Part shown: positions 50,901 to 62,521 of the stretch, piece after piece
Numbering within the stretch: position 1 is the stretch's first letter
How the letters are laid out: the number at the start of each line of letters is the position of its first letter
NCBI GenBank assembly: GCA_036245525.1
Contig: BTPG01000003.1
Span: 137,101,952-137,165,951, forward strand
Length of the DNA stretch: 64,000 nt
Direction of reading: 5' to 3'
DNA from: Semisulcospira habei
Taxonomy: Eukaryota > Mollusca > Gastropoda > Semisulcospiridae
The notes under the pieces: generated by a model
Databases searched by the model: none
Told to the model about the DNA's origin: nothing
The model's input: the letters and a program-made list of their open reading frames with translations, nothing else
Made by a program: the position numbers and the translations under genes

Positions 50901-52059
50901 GCACATTTTTAGACCTTAGGGTGGTCCTTCTGGGACGACGTTCATTTACGCCCGTTATCGTAAATTCCTCATGATCCGGCTGAACAATAGGCGCAGAACT
51001 AAAACTCCTGGCAAAACACGTGAGCAAACTCGTAAAAACAACAACTGTTCGCTTCGTGTTAGGGCTCAGGACCATGGATCAAACAGCTATAGTGCCGAAT
51101 GGATTATTTCACGCAGCTATATTCGTTCTTAACCCCTTCACTGGCGAAATAAATCGAGCGCCATTCATCTAATGAAGTGCAAAAGGCAGCGAACCTCATG
51201 ATGACCCTGTTCATATCTGTGTTCCTTCAGGGTATGTAGACAGGACTACAGTGTGAAAACCTGAACTACGTCCCCAAAGACCCACTAGGCTGCAATTTAT
51301 GCTTGTATCTGACAACATATAAGTCGATGTTGTTCATTTCAAACATCTGCTAGCTGCAAATATATTGGCACAAGTGCAGCTCTTTGCAGAATTTTGAAAG
51401 CTGGCGGGAAATTGTCCTATTTTAAAGAAATCGGTGACATTTCGGTGTGTAAAATTTGACCGATAACGTGTCCGATTCGTTGGGACAGATTCTGCTGCAA
51501 AACAGCGTCCACACTACACTAAATGTATTTGTCAACATTCTTGCGGGATGTACAAGTGATTTTTTTTGTGTTTAAATTTAGGGAATTTAAGTCTCTTTCG
51601 AGCTAAAAAGAATGCCTGATGTTGGGACTACGATGTGCAGGAATGGTCGCGGTTGCGCCGAGATGGCTTACGGTGTGAAGACTACACTGTGCAAAACTCG
51701 CTGCCCCCCGGCCTAAGTTGAATTGTTACACTTATTCATTATGTGGCTGTCTGATTTTAATATACAGTAAAATACTGTCAATAAACTAGTTGAAATTTCA
51801 TTAAAAGGTCAAATAAAGATACATGCCGGAAAAAGAAGTATGATAGAGGCAAGGGAAAAGTGTCTGTTATGACAGAATGCGTTTTGCTTTGCTAAAATAC
51901 CCCGGCTGGAATATTGACTATTTTATATGAGGCTGATCAACACGAACATTTGTGGGAACAACTAACACAACACACGTTACACCCAAGTCACGTCTGCTGC
52001 ATACAATGGTATATGTTACTTATGGATGTTCATAGACTAACCCCTACAGTAACTAACTC

Positions 52060-52540
52060 CTATTAAGGTCCCCCTTGAACTATATGACTGTCTTTCAAAT
52101 TTGCACGAAATTTCAGATGACAGAAATTCAGTCTGAAAACCACATTCAAAATGTGTTGGAAACAATTTTTATGAATCCACATACCTATTGACATACCTAT
52201 TTCTTGATCTCTTTTACCTGGACCTTTCCAATGGGTCTTCCAAATTAGTATGCATAGGAAGGTCTTAACCATCAGGTGACTTTGTACTAAGTTTGGGCTT
52301 CGAGTTGTGAATAGTATTTGAGAAAAAAAAGGTCTTTTGTTAAAATATTGCTAGTTTTGACGTATTTCCTGATCCCCTGTGACCATGACCTTTGAGAGAG
52401 GTCACTAAAATTGGTACGCTTAGAAAGGTCTGGCCTGGGCCAAGTTTAAAGTATGTGTCTTGAATGGAGAATACCATGGTTAAAGTTTACGGCGGACAGA
52501 CGACCACTGGCCCATTTCATAGACTTACTTTTGCTATCGC
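52060..52540 (+). repeat. Old dispersed noncoding repeat
   Basis: Phrases such as CCCCTGTGACCATGACCTTT, GGTCACTAAAATTGGTACGC, GGCCAAGTTTAAAGTATGTG and ACGGCGGACAGACGACC are typical of a widespread noncoding repeat I recall from mollusc genomes. Recalled, not searched. Confidence 0.45.
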
Positions 52541-52668
52541 ACATGAGCCAAAAAGTGCATGGTGGACCAGTTCAATCAGGGCAGAATATTCCCACAAAAA
52601 GAAGACCAAGAAGAAATACGGTTGGATTTACAAACTTTGCTTGTCTTCTCTAGCCGTAAGTAACTATG

Positions 52669-52940
52669 GTAATACGACTAACAGCTGATTGTTAGTCGTG
52701 TTACCAAAGACACGAAGAGCTGTGGGTATGCTCATTCTGTGTTTTCTAATGATCACGTTGCAAGCGTTACCTAAAGAAGATGTATATTAAGCTGAACAGC
52801 TTGCAAGCTGTGAAACAACAAGATATTCTGTATCCTTATTGTGATGTATTGAACCAGATCAAAATCGCAACACGAATGACAAGATGACTGTCAGTCGTGT
52901 TATGAGACTGTCAGTTGTGTTACAAAACTGTTAGTCGTGT
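52669..52940. repeat. GTTAGTCGTGTTA motif hairpin and tandem copies
   Basis: GTAATACGACTAACAGC/GATTGTTAGTCGTGTTAC forms a hairpin at 52669-52705. Three more copies of CTGT(C/T)AGT(C/T)GTGTTA lie at 52887, 52908 and 52928. Confidence 0.65.
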
Positions 52941-53194
52941 TACGGACAAATCTTACCTTTTTATTCAGACGTGAATACACAGTTTGAGGCTTTGAATCGT
53001 CCTACATCAGTTCACCATTAAACAAGATGGGATGAACCATAACCCACAAAGTCCCTTATATATGAGAGCTGTCCTCCCTGTCATGGGTTTCTACCTTTTG
53101 TCTTTGACCTGATCCTGATGTTGAAATATCTTCTATTGAACAAGATGAGGCTTTCATCCAAAAGTCTACCGTATTGTTTAGAGCTCACATGCGT

Positions 53195-53575
53195 TTTTCT
53201 TATAGGAACATTCACAGTTGTTCATATTTTAAAGCTTATCCTTCTGATCCATTTCCCTCCGCTCTAAACCATCCTCTGGTCAGCACACACGCCGGCACAT
53301 ACAAACAAAGACGGACAAACGGCGCTTCCCGCCATTAGTACGCTCTGTGAGCTGGAGTAGCGACAGGAATTCTGAAGAAAAGTAGCACGAGCAGCAAAAT
53401 GAGGTCACTGTAAGCTTGGCATCGCTAGTTAAGTTACACGACGGCGTGTACACAGTGACGAAATTGATGTTTCTCGTCACTCATCCGAAAGGCACGCAGC
53501 CTCTTCCAGGGCTGACTGCTATATCCAAAATTTCAAGTAAATATGACAAAAATTACGGATTCTATTCTGGGTCTT
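53195..53575 (-). repeat. Repeat I, inverted copy
   Basis: Reverse complement of parts of 2200-3470 without the tandem expansions: CCCTCCGCTCTAAACC, AAAGACGGACAAACGGCG, CCCGCCATTAGTACGCTCTG, GTAGCACGAGCAGCAAAATG. Confidence 0.7.
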
Positions 53576-53704
53576 TTATTCTTCAATGAGACAGCCAGTT
53601 ACAACATGCTCGGAGGCTCTCTTTAGCCCTTAAATAAAGTATTTCGCCAAGTTCCAAGCTTGTGCATACAGCAATGATCTAAGATTTTCGTACCTACATA
53701 CATA

Positions 53705-53813
<109 letters not shown>

Positions 53814-54802
53814 CACATACGGCCTTTAGCGCCAAATGTACGTTCAATAACCAGGCTAGCGTAACTAGACATGACGTAATTTTTATCTTGTTACTTCAGA
53901 TGTCAGAGGTTTAGGCCTGACCGCCTTTAACATCATGGACATGCTATTAAATTCGCCCGCCCCCCCCCCCCCCCCCCCCCTGCTCGACCCATCCTAAAAA
54001 GTCCCTTCTTTAAATAGAAGGGACTTTAAAAAGAACAGCTGGTCACATCTTTATGTTTTTACGGACTTGATTGTTTGCAAATATAATTTATTTTACATAA
54101 TACACATTATTCGCCTATATATCATATTTGATTTACTTCAAATGTTAATTTTTGTTTTGCCATTTGTAAATGTCATACCTACTAGTTGCACCGCAAGTAC
54201 TTCAAACAAGATATGATTCCTGTTTCTGTCGTGTGCACAGTGTAGCCCCAAATCCTTCACACCGTAGGCCATTTCTGAACGACCGAGATCGTCTTTTGCA
54301 CAGTGTAGTCCCAACATCAAATAACCTTTTCAGTTCGAAGGACACTAAAATTCCCTAACCTAACCACGTATTGTCATTTGTACAACCCACAAGAATGTTG
54401 ACACGTGCATTTAGTGTTAGTGTAGATGCAGTTGAGCGGCAAAATCTGGCCTGACAAATCAGACACGAGAACGATCAAATTTTACACACTTAAATCTCGC
54501 TGATTTCATCAAATTATGACAGTTTCCGGCCACATTTTTTACCTCTGCAACTAGCTACAGATGCGTCAATCTATTTGCAGCTAGAGGATGCTAAACATGA
54601 AGAATATTGACTTACATATTGTTTGATCCAAGCATAAATTGCAGCCTAGAGGGTCGTACGGGACATCGTCCTTATCTCCGCTACGTGCACAGGCGTAGTC
54701 CTGTCATTGGAAAGATGGGATTATTCGATGTTGAATTTCTATTGCTTTAAAAGACATAGTTCTGCGTCCACTGGCAGTGAAGAGGTCAAGAGAACATCGT
54801 AA

Positions 54803-55016
54803 TTAACCCATTACATCCTGAGGCTGATTATTTACAAATTTGCTTATTTTTCTATAAAGGCTACATTACAGATTAGGAGCTAGATCAACAGTTTTAGTTC
54901 AAGAGTGGTGCAGAATGGCTTGGCGCCTCAGGCGCCAAGCTATTCTGGCACCACCCTTGAACTATAATAGTCAAATATATTTCAAGCAATGGGTGCATCA
55001 GGATGATAATGGTTAA
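54803..55016. mobile_element. Family A MITE, diverged
   Basis: TTAACCCATTACATCCTGAG to ATCAGGATGATAATGGTTAA: both tips share the ATCCTGA variant. Inner arms with GGCTTGGCGCCTCAGGCGCC. Confidence 0.82.
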
Positions 55017-55254
55017 GAAGTGAGAGAAACTTTGTACCAATGGGGGAAAAAAAAGCTTCGGACGCTTCGTGCACCTAAAAAGCATTCAAACAGCCATATA
55101 CAATCAATCGACCGGCAACTGGAGCAAAAAGGAATCATTACCGCACGCATAATTATGACCAAGGCACTTGTCCTATCCAGGCCAGGTTCCACGCAAACCA
55201 AACACTCGTCAGAATAGCAATCCACGAATCGCTATCTCTTTTTACATCCATCGT

Positions 55255-55366
55255 CAACTGCGGAGATGGATCGACCACCATAGCTCAAGGGTAGCGCATG
55301 ATCGGCTTGGCGCCTAAGGCGCCTAGCCGACCAAGCACTGCCTTTGAACTATTCTTTTCGTCAACA
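55255..55366. repeat. Family A hairpin without tips
   Basis: GGAGATGGATCGACCACCAT to CTTTGAACTATTCTTTTCGT, centre GGCGCCTAAGGCGCC; both inner arms have GATCGGCTTGG/CTAGCCGACC-type changes. Confidence 0.65.
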
Positions 55367-55414
55367 GTTTCTGTTTTGAGCCGTGTTAGCATGGATCAAA
55401 CAGTCAAAGCGCCG

Positions 55415-55700
55415 ATTGGTTGGTTAGTTCGGGTTTAACGTCCACAGCACCGAGGTGATCATGGACGGCCCTGACGGGTGGGTTATGGGGGACAGGGAAA
55501 TCTATTGCCTATGGAGTACGACCTGAACACTGATCAACTCAGGCGCGCTCCAACTGTGCCACTTTGATTTACCAGGACCTTTCAACGGAAATGCTATTGA
55601 ACAAATCCGTTTTTCCCCCCTGGATTGTGAGTCCAGCTACCGGGGCCGAGACGGGATTCGAACCCACGACAACTCAAAGCGCCGAGTGCGCCAAACTGAT
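55415..55700 (-). mobile_element. Complete tRNA-derived SINE
   Basis: Minus strand: A box TGGCGCACTCGG (55693-55682) and perfect B box GGTTCGAATCC (55664-55654). The body has CTCCATAGGCAATAGATTTC and GGCCGTCCATGATCACCTCG, and the tail GTGGACGTTAAACCCGAACT followed by AACCAACC. Same family as 37717-37885 and 57595-57735. Confidence 0.88.
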
Positions 55701-55886
55701 ACAATACTCAATACTATCCTTGTGCATCCATGGTCCATCCTCATTCTCTGTTCTGTGACACACAGGCCAATGCAAAAGCTTATCACGCAAGTACTACTCT
55801 GGAACAATCACAATCGATCACCACTTTCCTTTGTGAGCCATCATCATGTGCACGGGGCGGTGCGCTGAACATTCCAGCTCTATCTT

Positions 55887-55934
55887 TTAACCCTTTTGTC
55901 GGTAGCCATTTATGTTGCGACGATTCCTGCAGGA
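55887..55934. mobile_element. Left half of a family C MITE
   Basis: TTAACCCTTTTGTCGGTAGC then TATGTTGCGACGATTCCTGC; the right arm is missing. Confidence 0.65.
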
Positions 55935-55972
55935 GAAGTTTGGCCCTGGACATGACGGGGTTACAGGGTCAT

Positions 55973-56186
55973 TTAACTCATTCTACCCCAACACCGAAAT
56001 CCCCAAGTTTTGCCCTTGTCGTCTGAAGACTGTACTCTAGTGCAGGACACATATCGACCATGATAGTTCAAGGATGATGCCAGAATAGCTTGGCGCCCAT
56101 AGGCGCCAAGCTATTCCGGCATCACCCTTGAACTATCATGGTCGATCCTTATCTTGCTGTGGTGTGTCTGGGGTAGAATGAGTTAA
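55973..56186. mobile_element. Family A MITE (subfamily b)
   Basis: TTAACTCATTCTACCCCAAC to GGGGTAGAATGAGTTAA. Centre GGCGCCCATAGGCGCC; nearly perfect arms. Confidence 0.92.
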
Positions 56187-56528
56187 GCAGCTATGTCCTC
56201 GGGGAGAGATCAGAAGAAACACTTAAGACCGTTCCAGCACTATACTTGTGCAGTCACAAACCTACCTACCTTTCAGAGTTGAATCGAGCAGCCCCTGACG
56301 TGAAGGGATTAAGGGTCTCGCTAAAACAGTTTTGTCCTCAGCAAGGAGATCACACGAAAACACTGAGAAAAAATCCATCCCGAGACAAAATGTCAAATTA
56401 TCACGCATTCGTGTACTTTACCACTGTCAGTCTTTTGAATACGAAGACCTGCTACAAAGTACACACTCGCCGTTCATGTTTTCTTTTTCCCAAGCATCGG
56501 ATCTTGAGGCCAGACGTATCTGAATAAT
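56187..56528. other. No gene recognised
   Basis: Open frames here have no identified domain. Confidence 0.5.
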
Positions 56529-56640
56529 GAGTTGGTCTATAAATTTGGACCGTATAGCCTTGTGAGGTCCAAAATCACAGACCACGGACCTCAGGACTCT
56601 AGGCGTAAAGCCGTAAATCACAGACGAGTACACGCAAATT
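56529..56640. repeat. Family D hairpin plus an extra half
   Basis: GAGTTGGTCTATAAATTTGG faces GGTCCAAAATCACAGACCAC. A further right-hand arm (AAATCACAGACGAGTACAC) is at about 56615. Confidence 0.6.
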
Positions 56641-56799
56641 ATTATGCCATAGTATTCAAAGAAGCAGAGATCATCCAAGGGGATTGTGACCTCAGGGCTC
56701 GATCTGTTAAGAGAATTACACCTGCGCGTGAATAGGGAAACATGAAAAATCCCTAACATACGAAAAGCGCTGATATAAACGAGAGTGATCCTTCCCAGC

Positions 56800-57404
56800 G
56801 AGAGGCACAATTTTCATACGTCCCTGCTAATCACGGAGCTCATGAGCCTTGCTTGATGTGGCGGTTTTGCAACTGTATCGATGACCCATCGAAAATCAGT
56901 CAAACCCATTTTGTGACCTTTTTTTCCTGAGAAAACAAGATAAAAATAAAAACTGGTATTTGCCAGCCAGAGGCATGCAGGGGCTCATGAGGATCTATGT
57001 CTCTTGCAAATGGTAATTTTCTCTTTCGCACCAGACAGAGCGACAATCGAACTCCGGTCAAAGTAGTATCCCGGAGCCCACATTGCCCCATCGCTGTGCA
57101 CAGTGCATTATCATCCAGTATTTTCCATACGTATACAAGAGGCATAGATTCACACAAGCTCCTGCAGTCTCAGGGGCTCATGCGAAATTATGCCTCTTGC
57201 GATTCGAGATTGGTTCCAGTAGTTTCTCAAAGTCATCTGGTTTGGGCACAGGACTATTTATCTGCATGAGCCGCGGATTCACAGCCAACATTTCCCGTCA
57301 GTATGCACAGCGCCTTATGCAGCCTTTTCCGTACATATGCAAAAGACATAGATTCTCGTGAGCCCCTTCAGTCGCAGGGGCTCATGAGAATCTATGCCTT
57401 TTGC
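56800..57404. repeat. Cluster of four B hairpins
   Basis: Decayed copy at 56800-56850, half copy at 56968-57008, and B2 hairpins at 57135-57201 and 57340-57404. The last two share flanks: CGTATACAAGAGGC and CATATGCAAAAGAC each follow a CACAGTGCATTAT/CACAGCGCCTTAT, TTTTCC(A/G)TAC block, so a ~215-bp unit has been duplicated. Confidence 0.75.
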
Positions 57405-57594
57405 CTTACGAGACGGACTGGCGAGTCCCTGGAAATGATGTTATCGCATCATATAGTCTCTCGACGGAACAGCGTTTTTGTCTCTGTTGGAATACATGAA
57501 CAGTCACGACTTTTATATCGGACATTATTGGGGTGACGGGCCAGAGAAAACAGTACTACGGACCAATGAATAGTGAAAAAAAAAGGCAATCTTA

Positions 57595-57735
57595 TTAGTT
57601 CACGGCACCCAGAATGATAATAGACGACCATAAACGGGCGGGTTTTGTCTATTGTCTAAGGAGTACGACCCGAACATTGATAAATTCAGGCCCACTGCCG
57701 CTTTGATATACCGGGACCTTTCAACCGACATGCTA
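57595..57735 (-). mobile_element. SINE fragment
   Basis: Third copy of the 55415 family: AAAGGTCCCGGTATATCAAA, CAATGTTCGGGTCGTACTCC and GTGCCGTGAAC on the minus strand. Shortened internally. Confidence 0.65.
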
Positions 57736-57861
57736 CAGAAAAAGGCGATGCCTATCACTGTAATTGTGGTCGGTGGACGGCTAAATAACAGGTCAACCAG
57801 AAGACTGACTGCACTTTTGTCGCCTAATTATTAGTGTTGCCATGCTACAGGGTAAAAACAC

Positions 57862-58066
57862 GACTGAATGAGAGAGACAAAGCGAACGTCATCCAATTGC
57901 AAGAGACATAGATCCTCATGAGCCCCCGCAGTTGCGGGGGCTCATGAGGATCTATGTCTCTTGCTGACACCACTTTGCATCCATGCTCGTTTGGCAGATG
58001 GGACTCTGACGTTAAAGTGACGAAAATTTCAGAAACACAAACAGCGACAGATAGCAGTGAAGAGGT
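57862..58066 (+). mobile_element. Family B MITE with perfect hairpin
   Basis: Hairpin 57899-57964 is perfect; both arms carry GAGACATAG/CTATGTCTC in place of GAGGCATAG/CTATGCCTC. A GGTGGGG-rich tract (58063-58125) follows the right tip. Confidence 0.85.
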
Positions 58067-58374
58067 AGGGGTGGGGGTGGGGGTGGGGGTGGTGGGGTGG
58101 TGGTGGTGTGGTGGGGTGGTGGTAATTGTTTCTATTTCCTCATTTGAAAAGTCATTTGTCCTCCAACTCATCTCCCTCGCAGATGGAATGGGACTATAAC
58201 AGTCACTGCAACTTGTACGAGTGCTGTATGAATCATTAATGACAACTCGTGACCTATCGAGTGCCGACCACTGAATGTAAGAGAGCGAGATAGCGGGATC
58301 TGCATTGTGGAAGCGGGCGAAAATTATGATGAGCAATCTGGCTACAGGCAAAGGATGACACACCAGTATTTTGA

Positions 58375-58990
58375 AACTGGTTTAGATTTCGTCTGACTTC
58401 TGAATCTTAGGTTTCGTCTGATAGTCATTTGAAATGAAGTTTTTCTTAGGTTACGACTGATTTCTATACAGTCATGTCACAAATGAAATCGAAATTACCT
58501 TAGGTTTCGTCTTATTGACTTACAGTTATTTGAAAAATACGTTTCTTACGTTTTGTCTGGCTTCCAAACAGTCGTTTGAAATTGAGATTATCTTAGGTTT
58601 CGTCTGACTTCCATACAATCGAAATCGAATTTACCTTAGGTTTTGTTTTACCATTATACAGTCATCTAAAACAGAGTTTACGGTGGGTGTCGTCTGACTG
58701 CCATACAGACATTTAAAACTGAGTTTACCTTAGGGTTCATCTGACTTTGATGTACAGTTATTTGAAATGTAGGTTTCGCCTGACATCCATAAGGATGGCG
58801 GACGAAACCTAAGATAAATTCAATTTTAAATCACTGTTAGTCATGTGGAAGTCAGATGAAACCTAAGGTAATCCCCTACAGCGAAGTCAAACTAATTAAC
58901 CTAAGTTCTAGTCAGTTATCGTTGACATGGAAGTGAGACGAAACCTTAAAGTATCGTAGGTCAATATGAAGTTGGATAAAACCTCAAATC
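58375..58990. repeat. Foldback array: degenerate minisatellite that inverts midway
   Basis: About ten forward units of ~45 bp carry CTTAGGTTTCGTCTGACTTC then ATACAGTCATTTGAAATTGA (58384-58790). At GCCTGACATCCATAAGGATG-GC the direction flips, and about five units read as the complement (GACGAAACCTAAGATAAATT, AGATGAAACCTAAGG, GAGACGAAACCTT) to 58985. No open frame of note. Confidence 0.85.
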
Positions 58991-59109
58991 CCCGTTGTGT
59001 CAACCGCTGCCTGTGTACGTGACTGTTAATATTAGCACAACAGACTATGGACATAGACTCGTACACTACAATCAAATCACTCACATGGAGGTCCCCTAAA
59101 AGCACTTCG

Positions 59110-59245
59110 AAAAGGTCTGTGGGCTGGATCTACCGTGATACATTGGTTGGCAATTCTTGACTACCCTGGCGTCCAACCATGATAGCTCGTGGCGTCAATC
59201 TTATGAGACACTATCCTATCACGGTCAATCCATCTCCAGAAGTTG
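59110..59245. repeat. Possible very decayed A copy
   Basis: CCAACCATGATAGCTCGTGG and ATCACGGTCAATCCATCTCC resemble A arms; the loop is unrecognisable. Confidence 0.35.
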
Positions 59246-59359
59246 TCGCTGGATGTGAAACGGCAATTCCGGGACAACAGATATCCTCCATGGACCATCG
59301 GTACGATTACAATTAATAAAGATTAGTTCCAGTCCTCTCAATCAGCCTCTACCATCTGC

Positions 59360-59424
59360 AAGAGACTTAGATTATCATAAGCCCCTGCAGCCGCAGGGGC
59401 TCATGAGAATCTATGTGTCTTGCT
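59360..59424. repeat. B2 core hairpin
   Basis: GCAAGAGACTTAGATTATCA faces TGAGAATCTATGTGTCTTGC around CTGCAGCCGCAG. Confidence 0.8.
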
Positions 59425-59542
59425 GACCAGCTATTCCCCAAACTGAGGTGTCATCTGGTGTTTAATGTCAAGCGCCGATCTCCTATTGAGGTTCTCCATG
59501 GAGCCGAAGGAAACAATGAAACTAATTTTCGCTACAATCATT

Positions 59543-59608
59543 GTGAGCTGGTCTTTGAATTTAGAACTTATGGCTCTAGGCCGTAAGGTCCAAATTACAG
59601 ACTAGCAA
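59543..59608. repeat. Family D hairpin
   Basis: GTGAGCTGGTCTTTGAATTT faces GGTCCAAATTACAGACTAGC. Confidence 0.7.
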
Positions 59609-59764
59609 ATATTATATTCAGTACCACAGTGGATAGTGGAATTAAAGACAACCGAGCCTACAAAAGCACTCCTCAAGTTAATGGAATACATGAAAGCAAA
59701 TAGGCCTGCTTATGTAAATTTAAACGAGCCTTTATAAAGCCTAGGAATCCGTCTAAAAATTCTA

Positions 59765-59905
59765 TTAACCCTTATCATTCGGAATACACCAGTGTGTGAA
59801 AGAAGTTTGACTAAAATAGTTCAAGGGTAGTGCCAGAATAGCTTGGCGCCAAGCTATTCTGGCACTACCCTTGAACTTAAGCCATTGGTCTATATCCTTA
59901 TCTGT
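59765..59905. mobile_element. Family A MITE with no loop
   Basis: TTAACCCTTATCATTCGGAA at the left. The arms meet directly at TTGGCGCCAAG, giving a perfect dyad from 59820 to about 59875. The right tip is lost. Confidence 0.75.
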
Positions 59906-60568
59906 AAATCCTATAATGTAGCTTGCATATGGCAGTGTACAAATTTGAAGCTTTTAGCCTCAGTATAATATGGGTTAAGGCATGTGTGTATTCAAGAAGT
60001 TTTTATGACATTACGATATCCATGAAGACAAATGCAGTCTTAATGTGCATAGTGTGTTGGTCTGTGATTTGGACCAGCACACTTATTCAACCAGCTTTTA
60101 TGAATCTTTCTGAAAACAATGCTGTTTGGGTGTATTCAACGATCTTTCATAAGTCACTTTAAGAAATTCATGAATAATATATAATCAATAATATATTAAA
60201 CCCATATTTGAACAGTGAGCTTTACCTTTGACCCATCAACTTTCATAAAGACGATTTGTAAGCTGGTCGTGTGATTCTGGACCGTATCTCTGAGCCGCAT
60301 ACCCGAATGCAACATGTCTCGAATGTATTAGTTCTGAAAACGAACAAATGATAAAAGCAATTTCAATGTCAGTAATGCCAATGAGAAGGACAGAGAGTCT
60401 GCTATTGCGCATGACTTTTTCGCGCATGGGAAGGCACTTCAGTAGACTTCCTCTTTATGGCCTGAACGTGCGGAGACAATCTTTATTTGATTAACAGAAA
60501 ACGCTGGGTGGTATTCTGCGTGTTTTCCTCATTGATAATTCTCTGTTCACTTTACTTTCATTGTGTAT
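59906..60568. other. No gene; small D and E pieces
   Basis: A collapsed D hairpin (GTGTGTTGGTCTGTGATTTG to GACCAGCACAC, 60052-60082), a half D arm at 60262-60287, and a half E element at 60288-60332. Nothing else recognised. Confidence 0.6.
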
Positions 60569-60638
60569 GTGTGCTAGTCATTGATTTTGGACCATAATGT
60601 TGGTTGCCGTAAGGTCCAGAATCGCAGGCCAGCAAACG
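60569..60638. repeat. Family D hairpin
   Basis: GTGTGCTAGTCATTGATTTT faces GTCCAGAATCGCAGGCCAGC. Confidence 0.75.
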
Positions 60639-60853
60639 GTTCCTCTCCCCTTTTGTTTTGGAACATCCCCTGAGTTCATAAGTGTTTCAGGGGACCCCCT
60701 GGTTCATTTCCCATCAAACGTTTCCAGTGCACCTTTCTCTCTCCGCTGGCGATCGTCGTGAAAATCTTCGCCAACGGAGCCAGACTTGCCCTCAGTCCAG
60801 GGTGCCTGAGCAGACTGCAAAAACACGATGAAAGATCGGAGACTTACAAAGAA

Positions 60854-61070
60854 GCCACCCCTTCACTGGCTGAGAAAAAAAAATTAACATGCTCCAGCTG
60901 CAAGAGACATAGATCCTCATGAGCCTCAGCAGTTGCGGGGGTTATGAGGATGTATGCCTCTTGTTGACACAGGTTTAATTTGTATCCATCCTTGGACGGC
61001 TGGAACCCTTTGGCGTGGAATTAACGTTTTTAGAAACACAATCTGCACGCAACAGCGGTTAATGGGTTAA
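60854..61070 (+). mobile_element. Family B MITE, full length
   Basis: CCACCCCTTCACTGGCTGAG to GCAACAGCGGTTAATGGGTTAA. Hairpin at 60901-60964 is partly decayed on the right. Confidence 0.85.
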
Positions 61071-61546
61071 CAACAATACCTTTTTCAACGCCATCTGTTT
61101 CGCCCCAACAAAAAGCCACTAAACTTTGTTTTGCAAGCAGCTTTTGCCACACGGGAAGTGTTGTGGTAACCGATAGATTTCAGTAAAAAGTGTCAGATAA
61201 GAAGTGTTACGAAACGAACTACGGGTGTTTGTGTTCAGACGCTAATCCCAAAGTTGCCACTAAATGGCAACAGTGAATGGCCTAAAGGTGAAATAAGCCA
61301 ATCGAAGTACCACCAAAATGGTTTTGTGTGTTCTTCTTATACAAATGTTCTCACAAACATTTAATAACTATAGCATCTGCAAAGATTCAAACACACTTCC
61401 TACATCTGATAAGGAAAATGATGCATTTGTTATTACAATTACAGGAGACTGAAGTCCAATCTTGTAAGAAGTCCAATCTTCACCGATTATATCGATAGCA
61501 TCTGCAGTTTAATCAAGAGGCTCCTGACGAGTGCCTTTCGATAAAC
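61071..61546. other. No gene recognised
   Basis: Unassigned sequence of about 475 bp. Confidence 0.5.
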
Positions 61547-61600
61547 CCGCCGTGAGATGGCCTTAGTTGCCTGCTCGGGGTTAAACCCAAATAACTAACT
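61547..61600 (+). repeat. SINE tail fragment
   Basis: CCCGCCGTGAGATGGCCTTA then CTGCTCGGGGTTAAACCC and AAATAACTAAC. Confidence 0.65.
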
Positions 61601-61790
61601 TTCGACAAATGAAACTGCGAGTCTGCCTCCTCGCTCGCACACAGCGCACATACTCAACAGTACACGAATTTACTAGTTTGCTGTTACAATTAGAAACGAA
61701 TTCAGGGCAATCTCGTTTGTCAATATTTAGAAGAACGATTAGATATCAGCGATCTATCAGTGAAAATCAGTGGTTCCTTGCTCCCTTTCA

Positions 61791-61992
61791 TTAAAGACAA
61801 CAATTGAACCTAATCCGGCTGCATGAGACATAAATCCTCATGAGCCCCCGCAGCTGCGGGGGCTCATGAGTCTCTATGCCTCTTGCTGACGCCAGTCTGT
61901 ATTATTTTTCCTTGGACTGCTTCGGCTTTTTAGCATTAAATGGACACAGATTTAGAAGTACAGTCTCCGTTCACTGGCAGTAAAGGGATTAT
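61791..61992 (+). mobile_element. Family B MITE
   Basis: Hairpin 61831-61896 (CATGAGACATAAATCCTCAT to ATGAGTCTCTATGCCTCTTG), right end CGTTCACTGGCAGTAAAGGG. Left tip decayed. Related sequence AGAAGAACGATTAG occurs on both sides (61729 and 62142). Confidence 0.8.
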
Positions 61993-62115
61993 TCCCCCCC
62001 CCCCCCCCCCACCAAACCCCCCCCCCAAAAAAAAAAAATAAAATAAATAATAAATAAATAAATAAAATAAAATAAAATAATAATAAAATATTAAAAAAAT
62101 AAAAAAAAGACCAAA
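61993..62115. repeat. Poly-C then A/AAAT-rich simple sequence
   Basis: C16-type run beginning at about 61995, CCCCCCC, then (AAAT)n to about 62108. The Phe/Tyr/Gly-rich minus-strand frame is an artefact. Confidence 0.9.
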
Positions 62116-62334
62116 GGGCGTTTGCATGCCCAATGTTTAGAAGAACGATTAGTTATCTGCGATTCATCAGTGATATATTCATCAGTGACATCAATGATTC
62201 TCTCGATCGCATTTATATATAATAACATAGATTCAAATCTCGCGCATATCTGCACTGAAAATGAAACTAATCGATTACAAGCAAACTTCTGCTGTCTACA
62301 TTTATTTTGTCGATATGGAGACTTTGAGAGAGGA

Positions 62335-62456
62335 GAGATAGAAGTTTATTGCCATATTATGTAATAATACATTAGGAAATCGTTGCGGTGCTGCGCAACT
62401 TTTAAAAAAAAAAGAACATAAAACACATCAAAATATAATTAAGCTACTCACCTGCA

Positions 62457-62521
<65 letters not shown>

